This document shows, piece after piece, positions 18,296 through 27,392 of a DNA stretch of 64,000 nt (the stretch's first letter is position 1; every line of letters begins with the position of its first letter). Position numbers and translations under genes: made by a program. The stretch comes from CAZEPJ01 sp964514105 (GTDB taxonomy: Bacteria; Desulfobacterota; Desulfocorpusculales; Desulfocorpusculum). The DNA is taken from the NCBI GenBank assembly GCA_964514105.1, contig CAZEPJ010000004.1, forward strand, positions 62,001 to 126,000, written 5' to 3'. The notes below the pieces were generated by a model, which had not been told where the DNA came from, searched no databases, and was given only the letters and a program-made list of their open reading frames with translations.

Positions 18296-19732
18296 ATGGG
18301 GGATGAGACAGATTTGAGCCCTTTTCTGGCTCCCCGAAGCGTGGCTGTCATCGGCGCATCGGAGAGGCCGGGTTCCTGGGGCTCCTTCATCATGAACGGC
18401 CTCTTGACGTGGGATTACCCGGGGAGGCTCTACCCCGTCAATCACCGGGCGGAGGCGGTCTTCGGCCGGCCGTGCTTCCCCGATGTGGCCGCCATTCCCG
18501 ATACCGTGGACCTGGCGGTCCTGGCCATACCGGAGCGGTCGGTGGAGCAGACCGTGGCCGCATGCGCCCGCAAGGGGGTCAAGGGGATCACCATCATCAC
18601 GGCCGGCTTCGGGGAAGCCGTGGCGGACGGGCACATCCGGGAAAGGGAACTCGCCCGCATGGCCCGTTCCCGCGGCATGCGCCTGCTGGGGCCCAACGTG
18701 AGCGGGACCTTCAACCTCCAAGCCCGATTCAACGCATCGGCGGCCCCCGCAGAGCAGCTCCTGCCCACGCCCCTGGCCGCCGTCTGCCAAGGAGGATACG
18801 CGTTCTATGATCTCCTGGCCTCGGGGTACGGTCGCGGGATGGGGGTGGGCTGGTTCGTTCACACGGGGAACGAGTGCGACCTCCAGATAACAGATTTCCT
18901 GGATTATTTCGGTAATATGCCCGAAGTGAAGGGCGTCCTGTTGTACGTGGAGACCCTGCGGGACGGGGCGCGATTTCTCGACGTGGCCCGACGGGTATCC
19001 CGGAGCAAACCCGTGGTCGTCCACAAGGCGGGAAGGACCCGGGGAGGGAGCCGGGCCGCCCGCAGCCACACCGGGGCCATGGCCGGCAGGCGCGAGATCT
19101 ATGAGGGCGGGTTGCAGCAGGCCGGTGTGACGCTTTGCCCCTCCATGGAGCTCCTCCTTCCCCTGGGACAGGCCCTCATGGAAAGGCCCCGCATGCCGGG
19201 ACGCCGGGTGGGGATTGTCACCATGGGGGGATCCTGGGGGGTGGCCCTGACGGATCAGCTGGAGGAGGAAGGGCTGGAAGTACCCGAATTCGGAGAGGAA
19301 CTGCAGGGACAGCTCCGCGCGCTGGGCATGCCCTCCCGCGCGTCCACCCGAAATCCGGTGGACATCGGTGCGGCCGGGTTTTACCACATGTCCATGGAGT
19401 CCGTGCAGGACATGGGCCGGCGGATCCTGGCGTCGGGGGAGGTGGACGCCTTGGTCTTCCACGGCCTGGGCAGGCCGGGCATGGTACCCGAAGACGCCCC
19501 TGCGGCCAGGAGGCTCCTGCTGGAGTTGGAAAAGGGGGTGATGTCCGCCTACCACGGCCTGGAGAAGGCCTTCCAGCGCCCCGTCCTCATCGGTTCATGC
19601 GCCTCCCGGTATGAGAGCCAGGCCGTCGGCGACATCACGGCCCAGGGGATCCGGATTTATCACCGCATGGACGAGATCGCCCAGATCCTGGCTCGACTGA
19701 GCCGCCGGTGGGAGGACCTCCACGGCCGTTGA
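18296..19732 (+). CDS. CoA-binding protein, NDP-forming acyl-CoA synthetase alpha-like
   Basis: 478 aa, start ATG 18296 with GGAGGA just upstream. A CoA-binding Rossmann domain (SVAVIGASERPG..., about 12-130) is followed by two succinyl-CoA-ligase-like domains. H258 in SHTGAMAG lies where ADP-forming acetyl-CoA synthetase alpha subunits carry the phosphorylated His. The ATP-grasp beta part is missing from the protein and from the neighbourhood. The full enzyme would make acyl-CoA from acid, ATP and CoA. In this operon it could serve an acid produced by the two dehydrogenases, if a beta subunit exists elsewhere. Confidence 0.75.
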   Translation: MGDETDLSPFLAPRSVAVIGASERPGSWGSFIMNGLLTWDYPGRLYPVNHRAEAVFGRPCFPDVAAIPDTVDLAVLAIPERSVEQTVAACARKGVKGITIITAGFGEAVADGHIRERELARMARSRGMRLLGPNVSGTFNLQARFNASAAPAEQLLPTPLAAVCQGGYAFYDLLASGYGRGMGVGWFVHTGNECDLQITDFLDYFGNMPEVKGVLLYVETLRDGARFLDVARRVSRSKPVVVHKAGRTRGGSRAARSHTGAMAGRREIYEGGLQQAGVTLCPSMELLLPLGQALMERPRMPGRRVGIVTMGGSWGVALTDQLEEEGLEVPEFGEELQGQLRALGMPSRASTRNPVDIGAAGFYHMSMESVQDMGRRILASGEVDALVFHGLGRPGMVPEDAPAARRLLLELEKGVMSAYHGLEKAFQRPVLIGSCASRYESQAVGDITAQGIRIYHRMDEIAQILARLSRRWEDLHGR

Positions 19733-19751
19733 GGCGCCGCCTCCTGGTGGT

Positions 19752-21080
19752 TCATGCGCTCAACCAGCGTGCCACCAGTTCGCGTCCCCGCCCGGGAAGC
19801 AGGCCCACGGCCCGGGCCAGATCCATGACGGTGTAGCGATCCCGGATCTCATGGGCGTGGTCCACGGCCTGAAGAAACCGCTCGGGGCTCACGGCGATGT
19901 CCTCCAGGCGGTGGGCCGCCGCCGCCGCCTGGAGATGCCCCTTGATGACCTCGGGGCTCGCCACCATGGGGGCCAGGCTCTCCCGGATCTCATCCCAGAG
20001 CTCCGGTCGCACTCGAAGCCGCTCCACGGCCCGGACGGCCTTGATCTTCTTGCGGGCGTGGTGACCCTCGACGGCCTGCGCCATCCCCCCCCAGAAGCCC
20101 CGATCCAGTTCCGCCGGCAACGCTTCCAAACGCGGCCCCTCCATGGCCAGAAGCTCCTGGTACAGGGCGGCGGTGAAGACGGTGGCCACTCCCACCTGCC
20201 GACCGTGGAGGTCGTGGTCGCCCCCTTCCAGGGCGGCCATCATGTCCAGGGTGTGGGAGATCATGTGTTCGCCGCCCGATGCCGGAGCCGAACTGCCGGC
20301 CATGGTCATGAGGATTCCACTCAATGCCAGGGCCTCGAACAACGCCTTCAAGGCACGGGGGTCGCGGTTGCTCAGGGCGCCTCCGGAGGTCATGGCGCCG
20401 GGGTCGAACTGTTTCTGAAGCTCCACGCACCGGTCGCAGTAATACTCTTCCAACAGAATCTGGCACAGGCGCCAGTCCGTGGTGCTGGTGAACTTGGCCA
20501 GGAGGTCCCCGAAACCCGATGCCGTCATCTCGTACGGGGCCTGGGCCAGGATCCAGGGGCTGCTCAGGATGGCCGCCGGGCTCCGGGCATTGAACAGGGT
20601 CTTGACCCCCTTTACCGTGGCCGCCACGTTGGCCGAGGAGTATCCGTTCATGGAGGCGGCCGTGGCCACCACCAGATACGGGGTATCTTTTTCAAAGGCG
20701 ATCCACTTGGCCAGATCGTTGATGACCCCGCTGCCCACCGCCACGAGGAGGTCGCACGGCGGGATCTCGGCCTGGGCCCGCGTCTTGGTCTTGTCATCGC
20801 ACGAGGGCGATCGGCCTGTAGCCGGGTCCGGGACGATGCTGGATGAGACATGAAAGCCCGCCCCCACCAGCCGGGAGAGGGCCTCGTGCCCCGCTGCCTT
20901 GTGGGTCCGGGCATCGGACATGACGTGGACGCGCCTGCCCCGGCCGTGCCTCCCGCATACCTCCGGCAGACGCGCCAGGGCCTCCTGGCCGTACACCCAT
21001 TCCCGGAGGGTCACTGCATGCCGCCTGCTGCAGGCTTCGCACTGGAAATCCGCTCCGAGCAACCCCTCGACGCCGTCCAT
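19752..21080 (-). CDS. sn-glycerol-1-phosphate dehydrogenase family protein (AraM/EgsA-like)
   Basis: 442 aa, start ATG 21080 after AAGGAGGG. Residues 112-123 (LVAVGSGVINDL) and TAASMNGYSSANVAA match the NAD-binding part of the G1PDH/iron-alcohol-dehydrogenase fold. Probable metal ligands are D192 (SGFGDLLAK), H272 (GGEHMISH) and H289 or H292 (DHDLHGRQVG). The N-terminus has a CEAC...H segment, as AraM-type bacterial members do. The reaction of the family is DHAP to sn-glycerol-1-phosphate, the archaeal glycerol stereoisomer. No prenyl-glyceryl transferase is near, so the product's fate is open. Confidence 0.75.
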   Translation of the reverse strand: MDGVEGLLGADFQCEACSRRHAVTLREWVYGQEALARLPEVCGRHGRGRRVHVMSDARTHKAAGHEALSRLVGAGFHVSSSIVPDPATGRSPSCDDKTKTRAQAEIPPCDLLVAVGSGVINDLAKWIAFEKDTPYLVVATAASMNGYSSANVAATVKGVKTLFNARSPAAILSSPWILAQAPYEMTASGFGDLLAKFTSTTDWRLCQILLEEYYCDRCVELQKQFDPGAMTSGGALSNRDPRALKALFEALALSGILMTMAGSSAPASGGEHMISHTLDMMAALEGGDHDLHGRQVGVATVFTAALYQELLAMEGPRLEALPAELDRGFWGGMAQAVEGHHARKKIKAVRAVERLRVRPELWDEIRESLAPMVASPEVIKGHLQAAAAAHRLEDIAVSPERFLQAVDHAHEIRDRYTVMDLARAVGLLPGRGRELVARWLSA

Positions 21081-21159
21081 GGTCCCTCCTTCACAGGACG
21101 CCCCCCCTGGGGCGCGTTGGATGGCCCGGGGAAAGTATTCTCCGCCGGCCATGGGGGCG

Positions 21160-21165
21160 TGTCAA
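21160..21165 (-). promoter_or_regulatory. Candidate -35 box upstream of the G1PDH-like gene
   Basis: A minus-strand TTGACA (plus 21160-21165) lies 80 nt before ATG 21080. The best -10 candidate, GAATAC, is 19 nt further on, which is a poor spacing. Weak evidence. Confidence 0.3.
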
Positions 21166-21281
21166 GGAAGCGGCTTGCCCGCGTTGTCTCGGACCGCGCC
21201 CCCTCGCCTTGCAACCCGGTGGATTTCCCGTTACCCTTGCAGGACGAGAGGATCATGCCGAGGAATCGCGAGGAGCATCCC

Positions 21282-23303
21282 ATGGAGAGTTCCAAGGGGA
21301 AGGCCGGCAAGATGGCGGGCCTGTCCGAGAAATGCATCAACACCATTCGGTTCCTGGCCGTGGATGCCGTGCAGAAAGCCAACTCGGGCCATCCGGGCAT
21401 GCCCATGGAGGCGGCGGCCCTGGCGTTTGTGCTCTGGACCCGAGCCATGCGGTACAACCCCTCCAATCCCCATTGGCCAAACCGCGACCGGTTTGTCCTC
21501 TCGGCGGGGCATGGCTCCATGCTCCTGTACGCCATGCTGTTCCTCACGGGGTATGACCTGACCCTGGATGATCTGAGGAACTTCCGGCAGTGGGGGGGGA
21601 ACACACCCGGACATCCGGAGCGCGGGGAGACGCCCGGTGTGGAGACGACCACGGGGCCGTTGGGGCAGGGGTTTGCCACGGGGGTTGGAATGGCCATGGC
21701 GCAGCGGTTCCTGGCCAATCGTTTCAACCGGGAAGGGTTTCCCGTGGTGGATTACCGCGTGTACGGGATGGTGAGCGACGGGGACATCATGGAAGGCGTG
21801 GCCTCGGAGGCAGCCTCCTTGGCCGGGCACCTTGGACTGGAGCGGCTGATCTACATCTACCTGGACAACCGGGTGACCATCGAGGGACCTGCAGCGCTTT
21901 CCATGAGCGAGGACGTGGCCAGGCGCTTCCGGGCGTACGGTTGGCGGGTGTTCAGGGTGGACGGCAACGACGTGACGGCTGTGGAGAAGGCCCTGCGAAG
22001 GGCCAAGGCCCTGGCGGGACGGCCATCGTTGATCATCGCCCGGACTCACATCGGATACGGAAGCCCCAACAAGCAGGACTCCTGCGAGGCCCACGGTGCA
22101 CCCCTGGGAAAGGAGGAGGTGCTCCTCACCAAACGCAACCTGGGCTGGCCCGAGGGGCCGGATTTCCTGGTGCCGGACGATGTCCTGACCCACTGTCGCG
22201 GGGCGGTGAAGCATGGGCAGGCTGCCGAGGCGGCCTGGCGATCCATGTGGGAAAGGTACTCCCGCGCCTTCCCCGACCTGGCGCGGATGTGGGGGCGGAT
22301 GTATGGAGATCCGGATCCCCTCACGTGGGAGGGGGATCTTCCCACCTTCACTTCCCAGGATGGCGGAGTGGCCACCCGCGTGGCCTCGGGCAGGACCCTG
22401 GCCGCCCTGGCCCGGCACGTGCCCGGTCTCGTGGGGGGGTCGGCGGACCTGGCCCCGTCCAACAACACGTACCTAAAGGATTTCGGGGAGTTCCGTGATG
22501 CATCGGGCCCCAATATCCACTTCGGGGTGCGGGAGCATGCCATGGGCGCCGTGCTCAACGGCCTGGCCTTGAGCGGCGCCCTGGTACCGTACGGCGGGAC
22601 CTTCCTCATCTTCTCGGACTACATGCGTCCCGCCATGCGACTGGCAGCGATGATGAAACTCCCTGTGATCTACGTCTTCACCCATGACTCCGTGGGCCTG
22701 GGTGAGGACGGTCCCACCCATCAGCCCGTGGAGCAACTGGCGTCGCTCCGGGCCGTCCCCAACCTCTGGGTGATCCGGCCCGCCGATGCCAACGAGACCG
22801 TGGAAGCGTGGAAGCTCGCCCTGGGCCGCCGCACCGGACCCACCGCCCTGGTGCTCACCCGCCAGAACCTCCCAGTCATCGATCGAACCCGCCACGCCCC
22901 GGTTCACCTGGTGCGACGCGGGGCTTACGTGCTCTGGGATCCCCCGGCCCAGGAGCCCGAGCTGATCCTCATGGGCACGGGATCGGAGGTGCACCTCCTG
23001 CTGGCGGCGTGCCGGGTTCTCACGGAGGAGGGGAGGCGGGTGCGGGTGGTCAACTGCGTTTGCTGGGAGCTGTTTGAGGAGCAGGGGCGTGCATACCGCG
23101 AGGAGGTTTTCCCTGGCTCCATCCGGGCCCGAATGGCTGTGGAAGCCGGGGCTTCCCTGGGCTGGGAACGTTTCACGGGACTCGACGGGCGCATCCTGGC
23201 TTTGGATCGATTCGGCGCATCGGCCCCGGGAAGCGTCGTCTTTGAGAAGTTCGGCTTCACCGCAGAGCACGTGGTCCACGAAGCCAAGAAACTGCTCCAA
23301 TGA
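21282..23303 (+). CDS. tkt: Transketolase
   Basis: 673 aa from ATG 21282 (AGGAG 6 nt before); ATG 21255 in frame is an alternative. It moves two-carbon ketol units between sugar phosphates with thiamine diphosphate. Family features are ANSGHPGMPM near the N-terminus, the GDGDIMEG cofactor motif, LYDN-type metal site as IYLDNRVT, HDSVGLGEDGPTHQP in the pyrimidine domain and the C-terminal GSEVHL. Length is as in TktA. It is divergent from the G1PDH-like gene. Confidence 0.95.
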   Translation: MESSKGKAGKMAGLSEKCINTIRFLAVDAVQKANSGHPGMPMEAAALAFVLWTRAMRYNPSNPHWPNRDRFVLSAGHGSMLLYAMLFLTGYDLTLDDLRNFRQWGGNTPGHPERGETPGVETTTGPLGQGFATGVGMAMAQRFLANRFNREGFPVVDYRVYGMVSDGDIMEGVASEAASLAGHLGLERLIYIYLDNRVTIEGPAALSMSEDVARRFRAYGWRVFRVDGNDVTAVEKALRRAKALAGRPSLIIARTHIGYGSPNKQDSCEAHGAPLGKEEVLLTKRNLGWPEGPDFLVPDDVLTHCRGAVKHGQAAEAAWRSMWERYSRAFPDLARMWGRMYGDPDPLTWEGDLPTFTSQDGGVATRVASGRTLAALARHVPGLVGGSADLAPSNNTYLKDFGEFRDASGPNIHFGVREHAMGAVLNGLALSGALVPYGGTFLIFSDYMRPAMRLAAMMKLPVIYVFTHDSVGLGEDGPTHQPVEQLASLRAVPNLWVIRPADANETVEAWKLALGRRTGPTALVLTRQNLPVIDRTRHAPVHLVRRGAYVLWDPPAQEPELILMGTGSEVHLLLAACRVLTEEGRRVRVVNCVCWELFEEQGRAYREEVFPGSIRARMAVEAGASLGWERFTGLDGRILALDRFGASAPGSVVFEKFGFTAEHVVHEAKKLLQ

Positions 23304-23306
23304 ATC

Positions 23307-23337
23307 AGATCCAACAGCTTGGTATAAAAGCTGATCT
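23307..23337. terminator. Hairpin between convergent tkt and VOC genes
   Basis: AGATC/GATCT and AGCTT/AAGCT form a two-part stem (23307-23311 with 23333-23337, 23316-23320 with 23328-23332) right after the tkt stop. There is no U-tract, so it is a weak terminator candidate. Confidence 0.35.
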
Positions 23338-23377
23338 TCCCTAATCCTCAAGGACAGGGCGGCGGCGCGGGCCCGGC

Positions 23378-23770
23378 TCATCCGCGCTCCACGAACTCCA
23401 CAATGTTTCCGTCCGGGTCCTTGACCATGGCGATGCGCACGCCGGGTCGGACCTCCCGCTCCGCGAGATGAAACTCAACCCCCTTCTCTTGCAATGCCCT
23501 GCAAAGCTCTGTGATTCCTTGAATCACAAAGGTGATGTACCGGATCCCCAGTTGGGTCTCGATGCCGGCGGCCCCATGGGGTGGAACGACCTTGGGCTGG
23601 ATCAGCTTGAGGTCGCTGCTCCCGAAGCGCAGTCGATACAGGGTTCCGAACCAGACCGGCATCTCGCCAATTAACTCCAGACCCAGGAGGTCGCGGTAGA
23701 AAGCCAGACTCCGGGCGATGTCGCCCACCACCACACCCACATCCAGTGAATCCTTGGCTGCCCTCAACAT
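23378..23770 (-). CDS. Glyoxalase/VOC superfamily protein (methylmalonyl-CoA-epimerase-like size)
   Basis: 130 aa, start ATG 23770 with AAGGAGG upstream. Two beta-alpha-beta-beta-beta modules are visible: DVGVVVGDIARSLAFYRDLLG and then RYITFVIQGITELCRAL, ending DPDGNIVEFVER, typical of VOC proteins. The first metal-binding His is replaced by Val in DVGVVV, while the last Glu (VEF) is present, so a classical glyoxalase I role is unlikely. The substrate is unknown. Confidence 0.75.
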   Translation of the reverse strand: MLRAAKDSLDVGVVVGDIARSLAFYRDLLGLELIGEMPVWFGTLYRLRFGSSDLKLIQPKVVPPHGAAGIETQLGIRYITFVIQGITELCRALQEKGVEFHLAEREVRPGVRIAMVKDPDGNIVEFVERG

Positions 23771-23907
23771 CCTGATCCCCCTCCTTGTGTGCCTAGAGAA
23801 TGAAACAAGATTAACGGAAAGACGTGGACATCCCATCCAAGGACCCGTCGGTCAAATTCAACCAACATCTCAGGGTCGTTACAGCAAATCCCTCTGTTTC
23901 CCAGCTC

Positions 23908-25077
23908 TCATACCTCCTTTCCCTTGGAGGGGTGCGGGATCAAGGCGGCCAGAAGGGCCCCCAGTGCCGGGAGAAAGGCCGTCATCTGGAGGACCGTCAC
24001 CACGCCCCAGCGATCCGCCACCCCCCCCATCACCGTGGCGGCGATTCCCCCCGTGCCGATGGCAAACCCCACCATGAGCCCCGAGGCCATGCCCAGGCGA
24101 TGGGGGAGCATCTGCTGGGCCATGACGATGGTCACGGAGAAGGTGGAGACCAGGACGGCACCCACCAGACCCAGCACCGCGATGGCCGCCAGTCCATCCA
24201 GTTTCAGAAAGATCCACAACAGGGGCACCATGACCCCCATGGTCGTCACCAGAAAGCCCTTGTACCCCGTGCGGTCCGCCACGGGCGCGCCCAGCAGCGT
24301 CCCCGCGACCCCTCCGATGAGAAAGACCGTCAACACCTTGCCCACAAGGGCGGGTTCCCCCCCCAACACGTTCAAGACGTAGAACGGGAGAAAGGCCACG
24401 ATCCCCATCTGGACCCAGGACCGGACGGTCACGGTCAGAATCAGGAAGGTCAAGCCGCGCCACCGGCCCCGCCCATCCCCCGCAGGCGCCCGCCCTTGCC
24501 ACCCGGCGTCCGCAAACTTCACTGTCTGGGGCGCCGACAGCCATCCCATGGCCCCAAGGAGAATGGCTCCCAGGGCGAGCCCGGGGACGGCGAACAGGAG
24601 GGTCCCGGGGAGGCCCAGCCAGGTATACGCCCAGATGACGAGGAGGGGGCCCAGGGAGAATCCGAGGTTACCCCCCACCGCGAACAAGGCCATGCCCGTG
24701 GCCCTCCGCGCGCCCGTGAAGAACTTGGCCGCCTTGAATCCCTCCGGGTGATAGCTGGCCACCCCAAAGCCGCTCACCATGACGCACAAGAGGATCCATG
24801 GATAGCCGGGCATGATACCCACCGCGCTGAAGCCCAGACAGGCGACCAGGACACCCACCGGGAGGAGCCAGATCGCCCCCCACCGGTCCGAGAAATACCC
24901 GAACAAGGGCTGGATGACCGAGGAGGTGAGGTTGGCCACCATGATGACCACTCCAACTGCGGTGTAGCTCAGATGGAAGGCATCCTTGACAAAGGGCATG
25001 AGGACCGGCAATCCCCCCTGATTGATATCGGTGACCAGATGTCCCAGGCTCAGCAGGAGCAGCGCCCCGAGGTTCAT
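23908..25077 (-). CDS. MFS transporter, FosmidomycinR/Fsr-like
   Basis: About 389 aa with 12 hydrophobic helices, the duplicated loops with GYFSDRWG between helices 2 and 3 and DRTGYKG in the second half. The N-terminal LVTDINQGGLPVLMPF resembles fosmidomycin-resistance-type MFS permeases, so drug or metabolite efflux is plausible. ATG 25077 is chosen; TTG 25116 is also in frame and neither has a convincing RBS. It is followed on the same strand by the VOC gene, after a 137-nt gap. Confidence 0.8.
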   Translation of the reverse strand: MNLGALLLLSLGHLVTDINQGGLPVLMPFVKDAFHLSYTAVGVVIMVANLTSSVIQPLFGYFSDRWGAIWLLPVGVLVACLGFSAVGIMPGYPWILLCVMVSGFGVASYHPEGFKAAKFFTGARRATGMALFAVGGNLGFSLGPLLVIWAYTWLGLPGTLLFAVPGLALGAILLGAMGWLSAPQTVKFADAGWQGRAPAGDGRGRWRGLTFLILTVTVRSWVQMGIVAFLPFYVLNVLGGEPALVGKVLTVFLIGGVAGTLLGAPVADRTGYKGFLVTTMGVMVPLLWIFLKLDGLAAIAVLGLVGAVLVSTFSVTIVMAQQMLPHRLGMASGLMVGFAIGTGGIAATVMGGVADRWGVVTVLQMTAFLPALGALLAALIPHPSKGKEV

Positions 25078-25253
25078 GGGCGCGGGAGTCTCAACGGAGC
25101 GATCTCGGGCGGTCAAGAAGGCAACCCTGTGCGTTGTCGAAATGGGGCCCCTCCCGAGGAAATGGAGCAGGGCCGCGACCCGGAAGGATCGAGTTCAATT
25201 GTACTGCGGAAGCGCGGCGGCGGCTAGGTCGGGATGATGTTCGAAAAGTTAAC

Positions 25254-25267
25254 ATAATATATATTAT
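25254..25267. repeat. 14-bp AT palindrome, candidate operator
   Basis: ATAATAT followed directly by its reverse complement ATATTAT. It stands in a GC-rich genome, upstream of both the MFS and fabH genes. Such a site could bind a dimeric regulator. It is only a candidate. Confidence 0.35.
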
Positions 25268-25404
25268 CAGACGTATCATGTGAGGCGGCTTCGCCATGGG
25301 ATGCGCGGGGATCATTCCCGGTCAACATGAAAAATACCAAATGATTTCAAGGAACCAAATTACTTTAGGCTTAAAATAATTGAGCTTTTCCGGCGGCGGG
25401 CAAG

Positions 25405-25433
25405 TTGACATCCACCAGGGTATGGGCTATCTT
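25405..25433 (+). promoter_or_regulatory. Consensus promoter of fabH
   Basis: TTGACA (25405-25410), 17-nt spacer, TATCTT (25428-25433). It ends 36 nt before the ATG, and GGCGAGGAGG provides the RBS between them. Confidence 0.75.
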
Positions 25434-25469
25434 CTCTAGCCACCAAGGCGAGGAGGATTACAGGAAAAC

Positions 25470-26456
25470 ATGAATAGAATCGGAATCATAGGCACCGGAT
25501 CGTATGTCCCCGAGGGAGTCCTTTCCAATGCCGACCTGGAGGCCATGGTCGAGACCACGGATGAGTGGATCTTTTCCCGGACCGGGATCCGGGAACGTCG
25601 GGTGGCCCGCAAGGACGAGAACACCTCGGATATGGCCTGCCAGGCTTCCGCCAAGGCCCTGGACATGGCCGGTCTCCGCCCGGAGGACTTGGATCTGGTG
25701 GTTCTGGCCACCGTCACCCCCGACACCCACTGCCCTGCGGCGGCCAACTGGCTTCAGGCCAAGCTGGGGTGCCGCAACGCCGTGACCTTCGATGTGACCG
25801 CTGCCTGTTCCGGGTTCATCTTCGCCCTGTCGGTGGCGGCCCAATACCTCAAGAACGGGACCTTCCACACCGCCCTGGTGCTGGGGGCGGAGACCATGAC
25901 CCGCACCGTGGACTACACCGACCGGGGTAGCTGCATCCTGTGGGGCGACGGCGCCGGAGCGGCGATCCTCACCAACGCCGATGGGGGCGGCGAGGTCCTG
26001 TCCGTTCACCTCCACACAGACGGGTCCAACGGTGAGAACCTCCTCCTGCCCGGCGGCGGCTCCAGCACCACGCCCATCACCCACGAGAGCGTGGACAGAA
26101 AGCTGCACAATCTGAGGATGATTGAGGCCAACCGATCGTTCAAGATCGCTGTCAACAGTTTTGCGGAGGCCTGCCTGGAGGCCGTGGCGCAAAACGGATT
26201 CACCCTCCGGGATGTGGATCACATCGTCCCCCATCAGGCCAATGCCCGCATCATCCAGGCCATGGCCAAGAAACTGGACGTGTCCATGGAGAAGGTGGTC
26301 ATGACCATCGAGCGGTACGGGAACAGTTCCTCAGCCACCGTGCCCATTGCCCTGGACGAAGCGGTACGGACGGGGAGGATCCGACGCGACGACCTGGTCC
26401 TCTTGACGGCCTTCGGCGGGGGCTTGACGTGGGGAAGCGCACTTATCCGCTGGTGA
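25470..26456 (+). CDS. fabH: 3-oxoacyl-[ACP] synthase III
   Basis: 328 aa with the full KASIII triad: C113 in TAACSGF, H255 in PHQANAR, N285 in RYGNSSSA. It condenses acetyl-CoA (or a branched/short acyl-CoA) with malonyl-ACP to start fatty acid synthesis. It is alone here; fabD, fabG and acpP are not adjacent, which leaves open a specialised primer use. It has a strong own promoter. The 3' end overlaps the convergent ttuA-like gene by 14 nt. Confidence 0.93.
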   Translation: MNRIGIIGTGSYVPEGVLSNADLEAMVETTDEWIFSRTGIRERRVARKDENTSDMACQASAKALDMAGLRPEDLDLVVLATVTPDTHCPAAANWLQAKLGCRNAVTFDVTAACSGFIFALSVAAQYLKNGTFHTALVLGAETMTRTVDYTDRGSCILWGDGAGAAILTNADGGGEVLSVHLHTDGSNGENLLLPGGGSSTTPITHESVDRKLHNLRMIEANRSFKIAVNSFAEACLEAVAQNGFTLRDVDHIVPHQANARIIQAMAKKLDVSMEKVVMTIERYGNSSSATVPIALDEAVRTGRIRRDDLVLLTAFGGGLTWGSALIRW

Positions 26457-27390
26457 TGGGCCCCGCGTCCCCTCCGGGATCCGAATTGCGGTCATCGCGC
26501 AACGCGGTGAGGCGGCAGTAGTTGCATGGGTCCAGGTAGGCGGGCGAACCGCATGCGGAACAGCGCCGGGCCGGCCCTGGATCCTGGGCGGATGAGACCC
26601 CTCGGAACAGATGGGCGCTCTTGAGAAAACCGTGGTAGAAGTTGGCCTTGGTCCCCGGCATCCAGTCCTCGATGAGGTTGAGCATCTGCTTGTAGCGCAG
26701 GGAGGTTGCCCCCCGGCTCATGGGGCATTCGTCCAGGATGTAGTCGATCCCCCGCAGGATGGCGTATGCCGCCGTCTCCCGCTCCGATAGGCGGCACAGG
26801 GGCTCCACCCGCTTGACCAGCATGTCTCCCACCCGAGGCAGGACCGGACCCTGTTTGGCGAGGTAATCCCACTGCCAGTGCAGGAGATTTCCCAGGAGCC
26901 GGCCCGTCTCGTCGTCCAGGTTGTGGCCGGTGGCCACTGCCGCGTACCCCCCCTGGAGGGCCATCCTGTTGAAGAAATGCCGCTTGACCGTGCCACAGAC
27001 CGAGCACTCGGCGCGACGGCTGCGCCGTGCCAGTTCGGGGATGGGGATGCCCAAGGCGGCCAGGGAGACCGCCGTGTGGCGCAGCCCGCGCTCCCCAGCG
27101 AACCGGGCCACCTTCTCTCCCGACCGCTCCGAATAGCCCGGGATCCCCAGATCGATGTACAGGCCGTCCGCCTCGTGCCCCAGGCGCACCAAGATCTCCC
27201 AGAGGGCCAAGGAGTCCTTGCCCCCCGAAACGCAGACCAGGACACGCTCCCCCTTCTGGAGCATCCTGTGCTCGCTCACCGACCGTTTGACCTGACGCTC
27301 CACGAAGGTGAAAAAGCAGTCCGTGCAAAAGGCGGTATGGTGGCTCTCCAGATCCACCGCAGCCCGCTGCCCGCACCGGCGGCACTTCAA
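26443..27390 (-). CDS. ttuA: TtuA-type tRNA 2-thiouridine synthetase (TtcA family, Fe-S)
   Basis: About 315 aa from TTG 27390, placed 6 nt after GGAGG that lies in the end of the ttuB-like gene. N-terminal zinc finger: C3, C6, C22, C25. PP-loop ATP site SGGKDS at 55-60. C129, C132 (CSVC) and C222 (DECP) match the [4Fe-4S] ligands known in Thermus TtuA (C130, C133, C222). A C-terminal zinc ribbon follows: C277, C280, C289, C292. It thiolates a uridine in tRNA. The adjacent ubiquitin-like sulfur carrier supports TtuA rather than TtcA. The long frame upstream of 27390 is not coding. Confidence 0.85.
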   Translation of the reverse strand: MKCRRCGQRAAVDLESHHTAFCTDCFFTFVERQVKRSVSEHRMLQKGERVLVCVSGGKDSLALWEILVRLGHEADGLYIDLGIPGYSERSGEKVARFAGERGLRHTAVSLAALGIPIPELARRSRRAECSVCGTVKRHFFNRMALQGGYAAVATGHNLDDETGRLLGNLLHWQWDYLAKQGPVLPRVGDMLVKRVEPLCRLSERETAAYAILRGIDYILDECPMSRGATSLRYKQMLNLIEDWMPGTKANFYHGFLKSAHLFRGVSSAQDPGPARRCSACGSPAYLDPCNYCRLTALRDDRNSDPGGDAGPITSG

Positions 27391-27392
27391 CC

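Larger units (their letters stand above)
25117..25469. other. AT-rich divergent intergenic region between MFS and fabH
   Basis: About 350 nt. It holds a perfect AT-only palindrome (25254-25267), several A/T-rich blocks up to 25380, and a consensus promoter at 25405-25433. No RNA gene is recognised. Confidence 0.5.

Noticed and set aside
23824..25227. Plus-strand frame opposite the MFS transporter
   Set aside because: No hydrophobic segments or motifs; the minus strand gives a clean 12-helix MFS protein.
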